Source of the DNA: Angiostrongylus vasorum
Taxonomy: Eukaryota > Nematoda > Chromadorea > Rhabditida > Metastrongylidae
Reading direction: 5' to 3'
Length of the DNA: 64,000 bases
Assembly (NCBI GenBank): GCA_018806985.1
Contig: JADANN010000460.1
Coordinates: 248,001-312,000, forward strand
The notes beneath the pieces were generated by a model that worked only from the letters and a program-made list of their open reading frames with translations, was not told where the DNA came from and ran no database searches. Shown piece by piece: positions 39,741 to 51,723 of this stretch. The first letter of the stretch is position 1; each line of letters opens with the position of its first letter. Position numbers and translations under genes: made by a program.

Positions 39741-40559
39741 GTAATAACAAGCTCGTGTGTGGTCATCAAGAAAGCAACGTGTTGTTGATCAAGTTGATCA
39801 ATGTCGAAGTTAATAGAACGTCGGTCTTGGAAATTACTGCTAACTAATCAGTTTCTGTTTGCAATTTGTCATATATTAAAAAGTTCGGCAGAATAGTGCC
39901 ACGAAAGCTCGATAAGGTCTTTCAAAAACCGCTATCTTGATATCTGCTGTGCTTACGACTATCAGCTTCCCTATCAATTTGTGATAACTCATGAAAATGG
40001 ATTCTATGCGTCAACCGCAGCTGTTCCATACAACACCTAGCACCAATTGAAGCAGCCAGCATCTGTAGAAATCGAAGATGCATTGGAACAAAGTGAAGCT
40101 CACAGTCTATCGTCAAGTGTAATCATACATTGCAACTTCTTGAAAGGTCATAGAAGCAAGATCACAGCAGCTGAGGAAATTCCCATGGAATCAACAAGAG
40201 GCACCTGCATCCACGTTCAGCACTGATCGATAGAAAAGTGAAATTTCTACTCCATGTAGCTATCTCACCAAATGATTCACAAAACAGGCTTCATAAAATG
40301 AATGACTTGTCCCTTAAAACTTTGGACTAATCAGCTTATTAAGGAGGCAACCATCTACAACTTGGTTGCTCGACAATTTCACTATGCGCTAAGTTTTCAT
40401 CATTGGCAATTACGAATAAATTATGATGAGACCGAGATACTATAGAGGAATTCATCGCAGTGCTTTTAGATAACAGATGGCATTGCGAAAACTTTAACGG
40501 TCTAAATTAACAAAGTTGGCTTAATGATAAGGAGAACTTATTTGTGAATAGTCCCAGTA
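39741..40559. other. no gene seen
   Basis: No supportable exon or repeat. Confidence 0.4.
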
Positions 40560-40606
40560 TAATGTTGTCTAACTTAAAGAAAATGGCGACTATGACATCA
40601 TCTGTA

Positions 40607-42547
40607 TCACCTGTAGTCCCGTTGGTCGTCGAGTGACTCGAGCGGGCACCAGTAAGTCTTCCATTCTTCCCTGTCGAATGAAAGAGTAGCCCAATGGGTT
40701 TTGCTCGCTCTAGGGACTCGCCGAGCATCATATCTTTCAGCAAGGCTCTTTGTGAAGAGCTCTGACCATCGGGTCGGTGGTCTTCCTGCAGTACGTTTGA
40801 CATCCCGAGGGAATCCAGTCACTAACGGCTCTTGCCCATCGGTCATTCATACGCATTACGTGTCTGGCCCACCTTATTTCGATTGTTTGGCGTACAGAAC
40901 GGCATCTTTGATTTCTGATCGTCAACGCAGATCGAAGCTTCGGATCCCTTCTCCTACTTGTGTGGAACGGTATACTCCTAGCATCGTCCTTTCGACTGCG
41001 TGTTCGATAACGCTAAGTGACCTTTCATCCTGCTTAGGCATCGACCAAGTTTCTGACGCATATGTTAGGGCAGGGAGTACCGTTGAATCGAAAAGGTGGG
41101 CATGGAGTCGGGTGTTCCTTGTTCTCTTCACTAGATCCTCGATGCTCTTGAAAGCACCCCAAGCCGCTCGTTTCCTTCTGCTCAGCTCTGGAGCTAGGTC
41201 GTTCGACATGTTGATTTCCCGACCTAGATAGACATAGCCGGAGCATTCGGAGATATTCGTTTCGTTGAGCGTGAATGGGGCATACGAAATCAGTCTGTTC
41301 CTCATGAACATCGTTTTTGTGAGATTTAGTTGAGGACCAATCTTTTCCACAGGCTCTATCAAAGTCGGCAAGCATACGTACCGCTTGGCTAATGATTGGT
41401 GTTATAAGGACGATGTCATCAGCAAAGCTAAGATGATGTAACTGCCGACGATCAATTTCCACTCCCCATATTATCCCATTGGAATGTTCGCATGACGTTC
41501 TGGAGGGTGGCGGCAAATAATTTTGGCGAGATGGTATCACCTTGCCTAACCTCTCTTTTGACGTCAATGTTAATATCGTTGTAGAATGGTGATATCTTGG
41601 TTGTGAAATTTTTGTAGAACTCATGAAGAAACTTTATATACTGAGTAGGGACCCCTTGATTATCAAGGGCTTCCAAGACTGCTTCTATCTCGACTGAATC
41701 AAAGGCCTTCTTTAAATAGATGTACGTGAGACAGAGCGGTCTTTTGTGCTCTCGCGATACTTCAATGAGCCTTGTTACCGTGTGTATGTGGTCCATCGTA
41801 CTAAATCCTTTTCGAAACCCTGCTTGCTCACATGGCTCTCTTTCGTCCAGTGTTCTGTCAATCCTGTTTAGGATGACTCGAATGAAAAGTTTGTAGACGA
41901 TAGACAGTAAGCAGATTGGACGATAGTTGCCGATATCCTGTAGGTCACCCTTCTTGAACAACAACACGGTCTTGCTGGTCTTCCAGTGGGTAGGGACCTT
42001 GCATTCGGACGGCTAACGTGTGAAGAGCCGAGCCAGTGTGTTTACGAGGATTGACGGAAGGTTCTTCAGGTGTTTTGGTATTATCCTGTCCGGACCTGGT
42101 GTTCGATTTTTTCACCGACGAAATGGCATGTCGGATTTCGGAAGGGAGAACCGGTGCTACAACATGTCCATCCTTCTTTATTTCATATAACGGAAGGTGG
42201 ACGTGGCTGTCGAAGAGATCTGAGTAGTATTCGTGAATAATTTTCCCCACTGCATTTCTGGACGCTGTAACTGTTCCGTCTAGGCGCCGGAGTGCAACCA
42301 TTTTGGTCTTGTAATTGGCGGAACTTCGGTGGGCTTTGCGAATGCTTTTCCCAGCCTCTGCAGCTTCGACCATTACTGCTGCTCTTCTCTCTTTAAGATC
42401 TTCTTTCATCGCCTGTCTGCATTGTTTTGCAAGATCGGACGTTAGTTCGCGGTTGCCTGCAGCTCGTGCCATTCCACGCTGGCGTATTGGCTCGAGTGTT
42501 TCTAGAGACAAACGTTTCTTGGTGACTTTCGGACTCTCAGCTTTCAT
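40607..42547 (-). pseudogene. RTE reverse transcriptase domain, broken and altered in motif A
   Basis: The order of signatures is KRLSLETLEPIRQRG, IGNYRPICLLSIVYKLF, EQAGFRKGFSTMDHIHTV, the motif A region CLTYIYLKKAFDSVE, VRQGDTISPKLFAA, the catalytic motif C SFADDIVLITP, YVYLGREINMSND and the C-terminal GRPPTRWSELFTKSL. In motif A the catalytic Asp of the usual F-I-D-L is Tyr here, so polymerase activity would be lost even if the frames were intact. Frame breaks lie near 41960, 41460-41620, 41040-41370 and 40850-40920. Confidence 0.85.
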
Positions 42548-43449
42548 AGCGCTAACGTGAAGATGTTGAACGAGCCGATCTTATTCCTCGTCGATGTTAT
42601 CGACAAAGGCATCTTCCCAACAGCCGACTATTGAATTGAGTAAGTCCCAGTTTGTGGTGGTTCTGGGACTTCGGTTTTTGAATTTAGCGGTTTTTTCTCC
42701 TTTGCGCGAGAAATGGAATCTTGCACGAAGGAGACGGTGGTCTGATGCCGTGCAGAATTTTGGGACAACAGCGACATCGGTAAGGCAAAACCTTCTATTT
42801 ACAATGATGTGGGTTATTTCGTTATGGTACTCTCCATTGGGAGACTCCCATGTCCAGCGTTGATGGTGGGGCTTCTGGAATTGTGAGTTACCATGAATAG
42901 TCTTGGTCGCCATGATAAACTCAGACAGCCGCTCAGCCTGTTCGTTCCATTCTAATCCGTGGGATCCCAATGTGACGTTCATCGGACGTTCTTCTTGGTC
43001 CAATCTTGGTGTTGAAATCTCCAATGATGACCTCGAAGAATGTGTTGTCTTCTCTGTAGAACTTCTCCAAATCCATATAGAATGCTTCGACTTCTTCTTC
43101 GTCATAGTTTGATGTAAGCGCGTAAACGACGAAGATTGTCAAAGCCGGAATTGATCCACATCTTTTTAATCGTAAACGTCCGATTCGGGTTGTAAGTTGT
43201 TCCGAATGAATCGATGTTCATGGATAAACTCCTGTTGACGAGAACGCCGACGCCGCCGACTCCTCTACAGTCGCATGTACCGAGGAACAGTTCTTTTCCG
43301 ATGTCATAGACGGCGTTGAAAGGCTGGCGTCTTCTCGTCTAGGCCAGGCCGATGACGTCGTACTTTATCGTTCTTGCTTGCATGAGCAAGTCTTCTATCG
43401 AGGACTCGGATGCAAGTGTACGTGCATTGTAGGTACAGATCGTCACCAT
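42545..43449 (-). pseudogene. RTE endonuclease (APE-type) domain, broken
   Basis: The start is MVTICTYNARTLASESSIED. A TAG replaces the residue after DVIGLA, where the conserved ETR is expected. Then come [45 protein letters not shown] and [11 protein letters not shown], the known APE-like nicking-domain signatures. There are at least two frame changes, near 43300 and 43000. The frame closes DNIDEE with a stop. Confidence 0.85.
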
Positions 43450-44035
43450 AGTTCTTTGAAATCTAGGCAGCTTCCATTGGCCCTAAGATTTTAACAGCCT
43501 CTCCGTACTCGTCCTACTCAACGCTGCGAAATTGGGGGCTCTTTCGGGGTCAGGGGAAATGAGGGCCCGTTTTTTTTACTGTGTTTAGTATATTTTGATA
43601 CCCACGTATAGCTTGCTGGGCTCTGAACGTGGGGGGCTAGGGTATACTCACGAGTAGCTTGCCAGGCTCTCCCGGAGTGGGCATGGAGCTTATTTGTTGG
43701 AGGCGACTCCTAACCGGCTCCCATATACTTTCCACTTGATTGCAGGGTTTTGGCCGAATTGACTCGTAGAATACAATCTGCACAAGCCAGAACGCACCCA
43801 CACAAGCATGCATGAATACGCCCCCGTAAATGCAGAAGGTATGTGCCAAATCGGCGCAGCAGAAACAGGGAGTCCATCCACTGGATCCACCTGCATCTCA
43901 GGGAAGCAAAGGTTGCTCTTTGGTCCGCGATTAACCCCCCTATCCCGCCCACCTGGAGACGCGCCACGTAGCCTCTCGACTAACCGGCTCGAGATCCCTC
44001 ATATGAAGGAGATCCGTGGCGGATGACATGTGGAA

Positions 44036-45405
44036 GTGAATGCTTACGAGAGGTGATCAGTTAGTAGCACGATGTTAAGATGAACTCCTTGGTGCTCCGA
44101 GGAAAAATCCAGTTTGTATAAAAAACGGTGAAGATCGATGCTCATGTGTACTTGTGTGTAAATGCTATCGTTTACTTCTTTCTGATTGGATTCACCCAAA
44201 TGTTAGCACTTGAAAATACGACACCTTCTGTGGAAAAAAACAGGAGTTTTCTGGAACACGAGAGCGACAACGTTGATTGAACTACAACGAAATCAATGTG
44301 CAGTAAGCAGAGAGTTTAACTCACGCAAACTATTTGGAACAATTAATGGGCTTTAAACAACACTTGAAACCGAACCTAAAGAAAGCTCTCGCCTTTGACG
44401 AAAATGGTTACCAGAGTCTTTGACTACTAAGGAGTCTCCAAAATAATAGGCAAGGATTCTTCAAATGATCTACGAATACTTTACAACATCAACATTTTAA
44501 TTCTACGTGTTGAAGACAGAGCGGCTCCCGAGAAGCTGATACCATACCACCAAACTGTTTAATTTTGGGGGTGTAGAGTGCAAGCTAGGATTTGAACACC
44601 TGAAGATGAAAGCACTGATAGACAACATTATCTTTGCTTTGTTGATGGCATGCCGGTAGCACCATCAAAGACCATTCAGATGCTTAGAAATGACTTCTGG
44701 TTTCGATAGCAAGCACAAAAAACTTGACCGTTGCTAAATTTCTGCAGAAGAATTTGCACTTAATGCCCTACTTCTGTTCATTAGAACAACGAAAGCAGAA
44801 TGTTATAGCCATGCTTAGATGGATTAGAAGTCTGCTCCTTATAAAGCGCACGCTAATGCTTACCAGAAAGGAAAAGAATCTGGGTGTCATACAACAACCT
44901 CGAGGAAGTAATGCAAAAGTTATCTTCGAACCAACCTCTTCGCTTTCGAGAGTTATTCTTAGAATGTTTTACAATGCACCGTATAACAAGAAACACGTTT
45001 GAGAAAACGCGCCAGACTGATGCCCTACTGAACAGTTTCTAATGCTGATATAGAGGAGGATCGAGCACGCGGAAACAACAAATTCCCAAAAGAAAAGGGA
45101 ACAATCTCAATTCATGTGATCTCCAAACGAAGTTAGAACTTGGACAAAATCACAGATCTCTAGAAAACGTGGATCACGAGTCGTGATGTCGTTTGACGTG
45201 GTTCTTCGGAAACGAGAGCCTCGATTAGTGAATTTTCGACGCGACAAGAATGTCATGCACAGGGTACTTGTATCAGGTCTATTCATTCAGTGATAGTGAC
45301 ATGGTATAACGTTTTCAACTCATTTTCGAGTCAGTTTCCAGAAAAATAGAGGAACTGACTATTACAGAATACATCCTGTTTCCACAGCAATTTTTACTTG
45401 TTTCT
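44036..45405. other. no gene supported
   Basis: A 92-codon + strand frame at 44724-45002 and stop-broken text around it may be an old mobile-element remnant. It is not identified. Confidence 0.4.
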
Positions 45406-45726
45406 TCATTGAGGTTTCGAGAATGGCAAAGAAATATGATCGTTCATCAGCACAAATATCATTAAACTTGCTATTGACAAGCTCGCAGTCATTCTATAAA
45501 CATATTTCGGATCATCGTCTCTATTTCTAGAAGAGCAAGCAAATTTTATGTCAGTTTGTTCTGGAATACGCATCAAGCATTTTACTAGATTCATACTGTA
45601 GCTGCGAATTCGTTCCATACATCTACCACCAAAGAAGTTTGCCTTCACCTTTGCACCTAACAAGCGAGAGGCGCTTTCCACAGCACTAGTATTACGTTCA
45701 CATGAATTTTTCCTAAAATTTTTCAT
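45406..45726 (-). CDS. hypothetical 106-codon frame
   Basis: ATG opens MKNFRKNSCERNTSAVESAS and the frame runs on through LGAKVKANFFGGRCMERIRS to a stop. An AATTTTAG acceptor-like site lies eight codons in, so it may be an internal or terminal exon. No motif is recognised and no partner found. Confidence 0.22.
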   Translation of the reverse strand: MKNFRKNSCERNTSAVESASRLLGAKVKANFFGGRCMERIRSYSMNLVKCLMRIPEQTDIKFACSSRNRDDDPKYVYRMTASLSIASLMIFVLMNDHISLPFSKPQ

Positions 45727-46899
45727 TCTGCTGTCGTATCAGTTCTGCTGAGTCGCCTCAATCAGAAACACAAACGACTTCTCTTAAATCCTTGAATTCC
45801 ACCAGTTTCGCCGTGCAGTTCATTCAAATCTGAATTTGGGTTTCATCGTTCCAATTCAACAACGATTTCTATTCCTTTAATCCCTATGGATTATACATTC
45901 CTACTTCATAGCGCTTAGAATTCCTTCTAACCTACTTTCTCTTTGCGTTAAAACATATGCTTGCTGAACACAATGGAGCTTGCCTGGTTACGTCGATAAT
46001 GTTTCCTGCTATAAGCCACGAAAGAGTAAAATGGTGAGTTAAAGTGCTATCTGTGGAATCGTGTTTCAAATAAGCTGTCTTAAGTCCATATGCATTTCAT
46101 ACACCAAATCAGATTGCTTCAGGATCTCCTCGTCTTAAATTTCTACTAAATCGATGCTTCACATCATATAATGGCTTAACTAATAATCTCGCTCTCTCAC
46201 CACTTTGAGCAACCCAACACTTACATCACAAAATCTGTACTTTAATTAATCTGTTTTTTTTCTGTCAGTGAGAAAATTCCGGAACGATTTATAAATCTAG
46301 GTCAGTCAAAGAACTGAATGGCTACTCACAGTGATGACAACTACGAAATTTAGTTACAAGAACATCGTTTACAGGTTCTCAACTTTGGAGTAAAGCTTTA
46401 TTTGACGTAGCTGGTAAAAATACGTACAACAATTACCGAATAACCCCCTTCTTTCTACTTTTTTCTTTCAACAGTCAAGAATTCGAAATAAATTAAAATG
46501 AAGTTCCAAGCCAAACAACTCGCACACAGTTGTAAGATGGGGCATAGAACCCGGGTAGAAGGTAATGGCTTTTGTAAAACGCAAGCTAAAATTCGGCACC
46601 AGCGAAAATCCGTTTTGTAGTGAAGATACCCAATTTTTAGATCGGTAAAAGAGTAGAAATATCTCGAATACGACGTACGTAACTTAATCGACGTAACTCG
46701 ACCTTCCAAAAATAAGGCATACCTTACTTGGTACTTTATTTTTTCTCATTCCGCGTGACGCTTACACCAATGCAGGAGGATTCAATAAGTGGACAATCAA
46801 CTATCAGAAGAGAAACCCTGCTGCGGTTCCGTGATGACAATTAGTTCCGTGGGAAATTTCTTTTCGTAATAAATTGGATAATGGGTGTTGAACTGCTAG
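45727..46899. other. intergenic, nothing seen
   Basis: AT-rich with no supportable feature. Confidence 0.45.
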
Positions 46900-47216
46900 A
46901 AGTAGTCGGTGCGCTCAGTCACTCCTAAATCCGCAAACCGGCGCCGTCGCGGTCACTACACCCACGACGCGTCCTCACCCCCGCTCGCGGTGGCCGCGCG
47001 ACCCGCCCGGCAACCGCAGCGCGTCCGCGACGCGACACTAATCGATCGTGACTTGCCGCGACGCCGCGAACCATCTGCCTCTCACCAAGCACTGGGGGGT
47101 GTGCAGTTTTTAATCGTGCGGGACCGACCACCTTCTACTTCCCGATGGGATGGAGCACAACAACAAGCATCTTCTTCCCGGATTCCATCCGGCTTCGTTT
47201 CCTTCGCCATTTGCAG
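46900..47216 (+). promoter_or_regulatory. CpG-dense promoter / 5' non-coding exon
   Basis: About thirty CG dinucleotides fall between 46920 and 47075, in striking contrast to the AT-rich flanks. The block ends CCATTTGCAG|GTTTGA, a plausible donor. No ATG-started frame covers it, so I read it as the promoter and 5'-UTR exon of the gene coding from 51724, with a 4.5-kb first intron. Transcription itself cannot be shown from sequence. Confidence 0.45.
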
Positions 47217-48479
47217 GTTTGACCTCAGCGTAGTTGTCGTAACTCAAAAATGATCGAATTCTATCGCGAATACGTACGTTGTGTGTGGTCGTACATCTGT
47301 TCGTGTCATTTTTAATGGTACTCGTGAACAAACAGATAAATTGATGGCTTTCGTGAAAATTGTGTTTGTCAGCAATCGGTCGAGTGATCTTCACCGATAG
47401 GACGAGTCACTAATCGATAAGCGCATCGTGTGCCATCGGTTCCCACGTTTTTTCGTTATCCTGATTCATATCTACGTTCATGATTTGGTTGACGTGTTAT
47501 GCTTTGAAAACCCCAGATGAGCATTTGTCCATCTTTGTGCAATATTGCCTAGTTCTTCCTATCTAAACACATATTCGTAGGATTCATATAACCTAAATGT
47601 TTGTGGTGCTGTACAGGGTTAAACCGGTGAGTTACGGTGTGGGATGTTTCTGGACTAACTGCTCGTTTCGGTTTAATGAGTTCCAGAATCTGTTTTTCTC
47701 GGACTGCATATATTCATTCGACAGTTAGTCGAAAGGCGATCGAAGTAGTAGTGAGAGCAGAAAAAACGATTCCCTACACTTAGTGATTCACAAGAAAACT
47801 TTTTTTCTGGAGAAGTTCACTGACCGACCATTCGAGTAACAACTAGCTGTTATATCATCTGTGCCATTATGACAATTGTATGAAATGTACGACTATAAGA
47901 AACATTGAAATGGACTCAAAGTAGGCTGCGAAATACTTCGAAATGCAATCTGGCATCAGTGTATTTGCATAGTGAACCATAGTAACACACTGTGTACGGG
48001 CCTACATGTCAGTCAAGCCCATAGAACGATGGAGCAGAGCCTCATCTACAATCTTGTCTTGTCCACAACCCCAGAGGACTCCGGTTATGGAAAATTTGTC
48101 CTTCGTTGTCGAGAAACCAGAAAGTCTGCAGCCGGTGAGGAACTACTAGTTGTATTCCAATCGGGAAGCCACGCTAGACGTCGATTATGGCTTAGTGCCA
48201 CGTTCACTTCCACGAATCAGAACAGAAAGCGAGATCGGTGCTGATCGACCACACACCCGCTGCCATAAGGCAGTTGCTCATTTTATGCAAACACTTTGTT
48301 ACCATTAAGTTTCTCGCTGTGGACTCCACATGATCTGGTCTACTTGCTTGAAGTTGATTGAAATTGTGTGTACCTCTGGCTAGTAGTGCAGGCATAACTT
48401 AGTTATTATTTCCTATAAAAGCATATGTTCATATATCCGGTCGGTTCGTTTAATTTCGTTTTTTTTTTCCGTAATATGT

Positions 48480-48893
48480 ACGAATGTGTTTTTTTAATTT
48501 TTTTCATTTCTAATATGACTCGTCTTCACGTCTGCTGTGCTGATCCCAGCACCACTCACATTCGATTCATATCCCCGCATCCATGATGCACGAGGATGTT
48601 CCAGCTTTTACGTGTGACTTCGGTTGTTGCTTGGTAATTTTCATTTCATTTGAATGTCGGAGAATCTTGGTCGAGTCCCATCCCTTCTCCCTGGGGTCCT
48701 GAGATAGCCTGGCTGGAGCGTTCCCAATTGGATAGCAAAGAGTGATTGCAAAAAGTGATTTTTTTTCCTGGAGAAGTCCGGTAGCAGTTTCTCGACCCCC
48801 GAGGGATAAGAGGCTTGCTTGGCTTGAAGCGGAATCGAACTAGCACCATGCTGTTGATGACCAACATGACTACCACTGTGCTATCCGTCTCCT
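48480..48893 (-). repeat. family C SINE, full length
   Basis: The - strand head ACGGATAGCACAGTGGTAGT and GGTGCTAGTTCGATTCCGC are A- and B-box-like. The middle shares GGGAACGC and GACTCGACCA with 37064-37400. The 3' motif GTGCTGGGATCAGCACAG and an A-rich tail end near 48480. Confidence 0.8.
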
Positions 48894-50385
48894 GTACGAA
48901 TGTGTTAGAGAATGAAAATACAGTTTTAATCTGTGCGAAGACAATACGTGCATAAAAAATTTAAGTGGTATCCTCCTAAAGCTCCAAGTATTCCTAAACT
49001 TTATATTTCTTTTAACTTTGCAAAGGTTTTCTTTCCCTTTTGAAATCAACACGTTTATTCATTTTGGGCTTGACGTCTGAATACATTGAGGCTTTCAAGT
49101 TTTCAACACAGTGACTCATTCCATATTTCTAGATCGTGCTTGGAAACCCAGAGTGTTTGCTTTCAGTGTATTTCTTCATTGTATGGCTGGTCTACATCAT
49201 CTTTGATGAGCCTTCCCATACAAGTATTGCTGAAAGCAGATCGTTAAAAATGGATTGTTTAGGGATGTTGTCAACTCTTATGAGATGTTGAGAGTATGTG
49301 CTGCTGTTGTTTTGAAGCGAATACTTGGTTGCTTAATTTGATAGTTTGAATAGGCCAAATGAATCCACTTCGAAGAACAAATTTTTTTGGTGGGACATAT
49401 CGAGATATGCCATAGTTTTACGACATTTTTAGCATGGTCTTGCAGTTTTAAATAAGAATGTCTCTGTTCGAATTGAATTTTACTAATTAAGACAAGAACC
49501 ATTGGAGTCAATAGGTCTTTACCAGCCAGATGCAATTTCACTTGTACTAAGGTGTGATTCTGATTCCCTTTAGCACACGGAATCTATCATTTCTTTTCAG
49601 AATAAAGACTTGTATATTAAAGACAAAAGCAATTGAACAAGTGGGATTTCGTCCAACGATACACAGTAGTCTTCCCCACTGTGTCAGTGGTGTTTATGGC
49701 TGCCGTGTTTGCTTTAGATTGTTTAAAAATTAAGTAAATATTAGTGAAAAAGTGTTTTGCTTTCAGTTTCAGAAAAATTTTGGTTATGGACGTTTAAGAT
49801 TGGGAGAACGTCTTCCTTTTTATCTTTATTTCATAGAAACTGAATATGCGATAATGATGGTAGAACCGAATCTCTTCTATAAATTTGTGAAGTCTTCAAG
49901 TCATTAAGCACTTAACTGAGCGAAAAATTATCGGCAGTTATCGAAGAACTGACTTAAGACGTTGTCTGTTAAGGAGCGATTACCCTGAATTTTAATTAGT
50001 TTGTAATGGGCAAATTGTGGTCAGGTTTGTCATTGATTTAAGGTCATTCTTTCCAGTAACCATATCACTTTGCAACAGTGAATGGTGTCAAGAAATTTGA
50101 TAGGGTAGAATTTAAATAGGATTTAGAGTAAATGACTTTTCCAAGGAGAGTTCTCGGATGGAAGCGTGCGGTTTCATTTGAAAACCCGCCGAAGAGCAAT
50201 TTTATGATGAATTTTGGCCAGTATTGTAAGGAAGTAGTTAAGCAGCCACGAGTGAAGAATTTTTCTCCTTTTTCTTAATCTGAGTCATAAGACTGTCATT
50301 GATATTCGGGAATTGCTCCTATTCTTTCGTAATCTTTTGTGGTACACGGTATTCACTCATGCTTTTAATTTGTTGGCATCTTACC

Positions 50386-50390
50386 ATTAC

Positions 50391-50441
<51 letters not shown>

Positions 50442-50456
50442 CATTATTATTATTAA
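50386..50456. repeat. ATT trinucleotide microsatellite
   Basis: About 22 tandem ATT units with one TCA interruption near 50440. Confidence 0.95.
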
Positions 50457-51723
50457 AGTTATTACGAAATCATTATTAACGTATTATTATCAGTCATTAT
50501 TGGGTTATCATTTGGTGTCCGTGAGTGTGTAGCTCATTGCAACGAGTTACTCTTCATGCGTACGTGGCCTCTTGGTCGTGTCCTGTCTTTGAACCAACTA
50601 TGCTCTGCTGATACCAATCAGTTGAACGTAGACTTTCGTGCAACATGCAAAACCATGAGTTGCATGCCAATAAATTGCTCTCAGGAGCTATTTCCAAAAG
50701 CGTATTGAATGTCTTAGCGAGACCGTAGGTTGTCGGTCACCGCAGATGAGCGTACGTCAGAGATTGAGCACAGCCTAAACAAATGTTGCGAAACGTCTGT
50801 GTTGGAGTACTCGTTGCCTTCATTACATATCTCGTTAATGAATGGTTCAAGCGGGTACAATTAAAAAACTCTTCAGTCGTCCGTATTGCGTGTCATTGAC
50901 TCCAGAGACGGGACATGAGGAGTATCACACTCTGTACCAGGCCCTTTGCAGTGATTTTGGCTAAACTGTAACACGTTTATTCCTAACTAGTATTTGCGAT
51001 GCACTTATTGAACTGTTAAGGTTGAGTGGCCATGCGGATAGCAAGCTCCCGTAACTTGGTGTGATCGCAACGCATTGTTGAGTTGCAAGTGTCGTATGCT
51101 CAGAAAACTTTGTAACCTTACCGTTCTGTGGAAGTTTGCAACTTTGAGAACTAGTGCAGTAACAGTTTACAGCACTCAACATAAATATCCAATGTTGTTC
51201 TTCAAAGAATCTAAGTTGAAACATCGTCTAGAATCTTTGGAATGAGTGTCGAATTTTTTTCCCTTTTGTAGTAACTATTTTAATGACATTGGTGTTGTGA
51301 TAAGAAAATTAGGCTTGTTTTCTACATATGTAATAGTGAAAATGTTTAGAAGTTCTCACTGTTGTTCAACCGTAGTGATTGATTTGTTGTAGCAGTTGGG
51401 TCACCTGTTTTGTTGAAACATTGTTAGTAGTAGAATTAGTAGTGTTACAGATAGTAATGATAATAGCAGTAAAGTTTAACTCGAAAGGCTATATTTTCGA
51501 AATTGGAGTTTTTACACCATTCATATACAGTTGTCTTTTTTGTTGAAGATGTAACATGTTAAGAAGAACAGACCAGCTTACATTAAATCAAATTAACTTC
51601 CTGAAATAGGACCACAGATCTAAAGCTCAGCTCGGTTGCAATTCAAAAATACCCTTGTTGTTTATAATGCTAGATGAGAAAGTACTTTCTTTAGGTTTGC
51701 AAAACGCAGGAACGAATGCCTTC

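Larger units (their letters stand above)
40560..44035 (-). mobile_element. RTE-type LINE, near full length, inactive
   Basis: It reads from a GC-rich 5' region (about 44035-43450) through an APE-type endonuclease and a reverse transcriptase to a 3' end near 40580 with a GGTGATACAGATGATG stretch, typical of RTE tails with short repeats. RTE elements copy themselves by target-primed reverse transcription. Frameshifts and stops break the single expected reading frame into at least six pieces. The 5' border is estimated. Confidence 0.85.
47217..51694 (+). other. proposed large first intron
   Basis: Apart from one SINE (48480-48893) and an ATT microsatellite (50386-50456), I see no exon. The 3' end is CTTTCTTTAG, an acceptor 29 bases before the start ATG at 51724. 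Confidence 0.4.

Noticed and set aside
40701..41231. 176-codon + strand frame
   Set aside because: Antisense shadow of the RTE reverse transcriptase.
46909..47253. Arg/Pro-rich 114-codon frame over the CpG-dense block
   Set aside because: It has no ATG start, is open mainly because GC-rich DNA lacks stops, and the block ends in a donor; promoter or 5'-UTR is simpler.
50299..50532. Poly-isoleucine peptide
   Set aside because: Translation of the ATT microsatellite.
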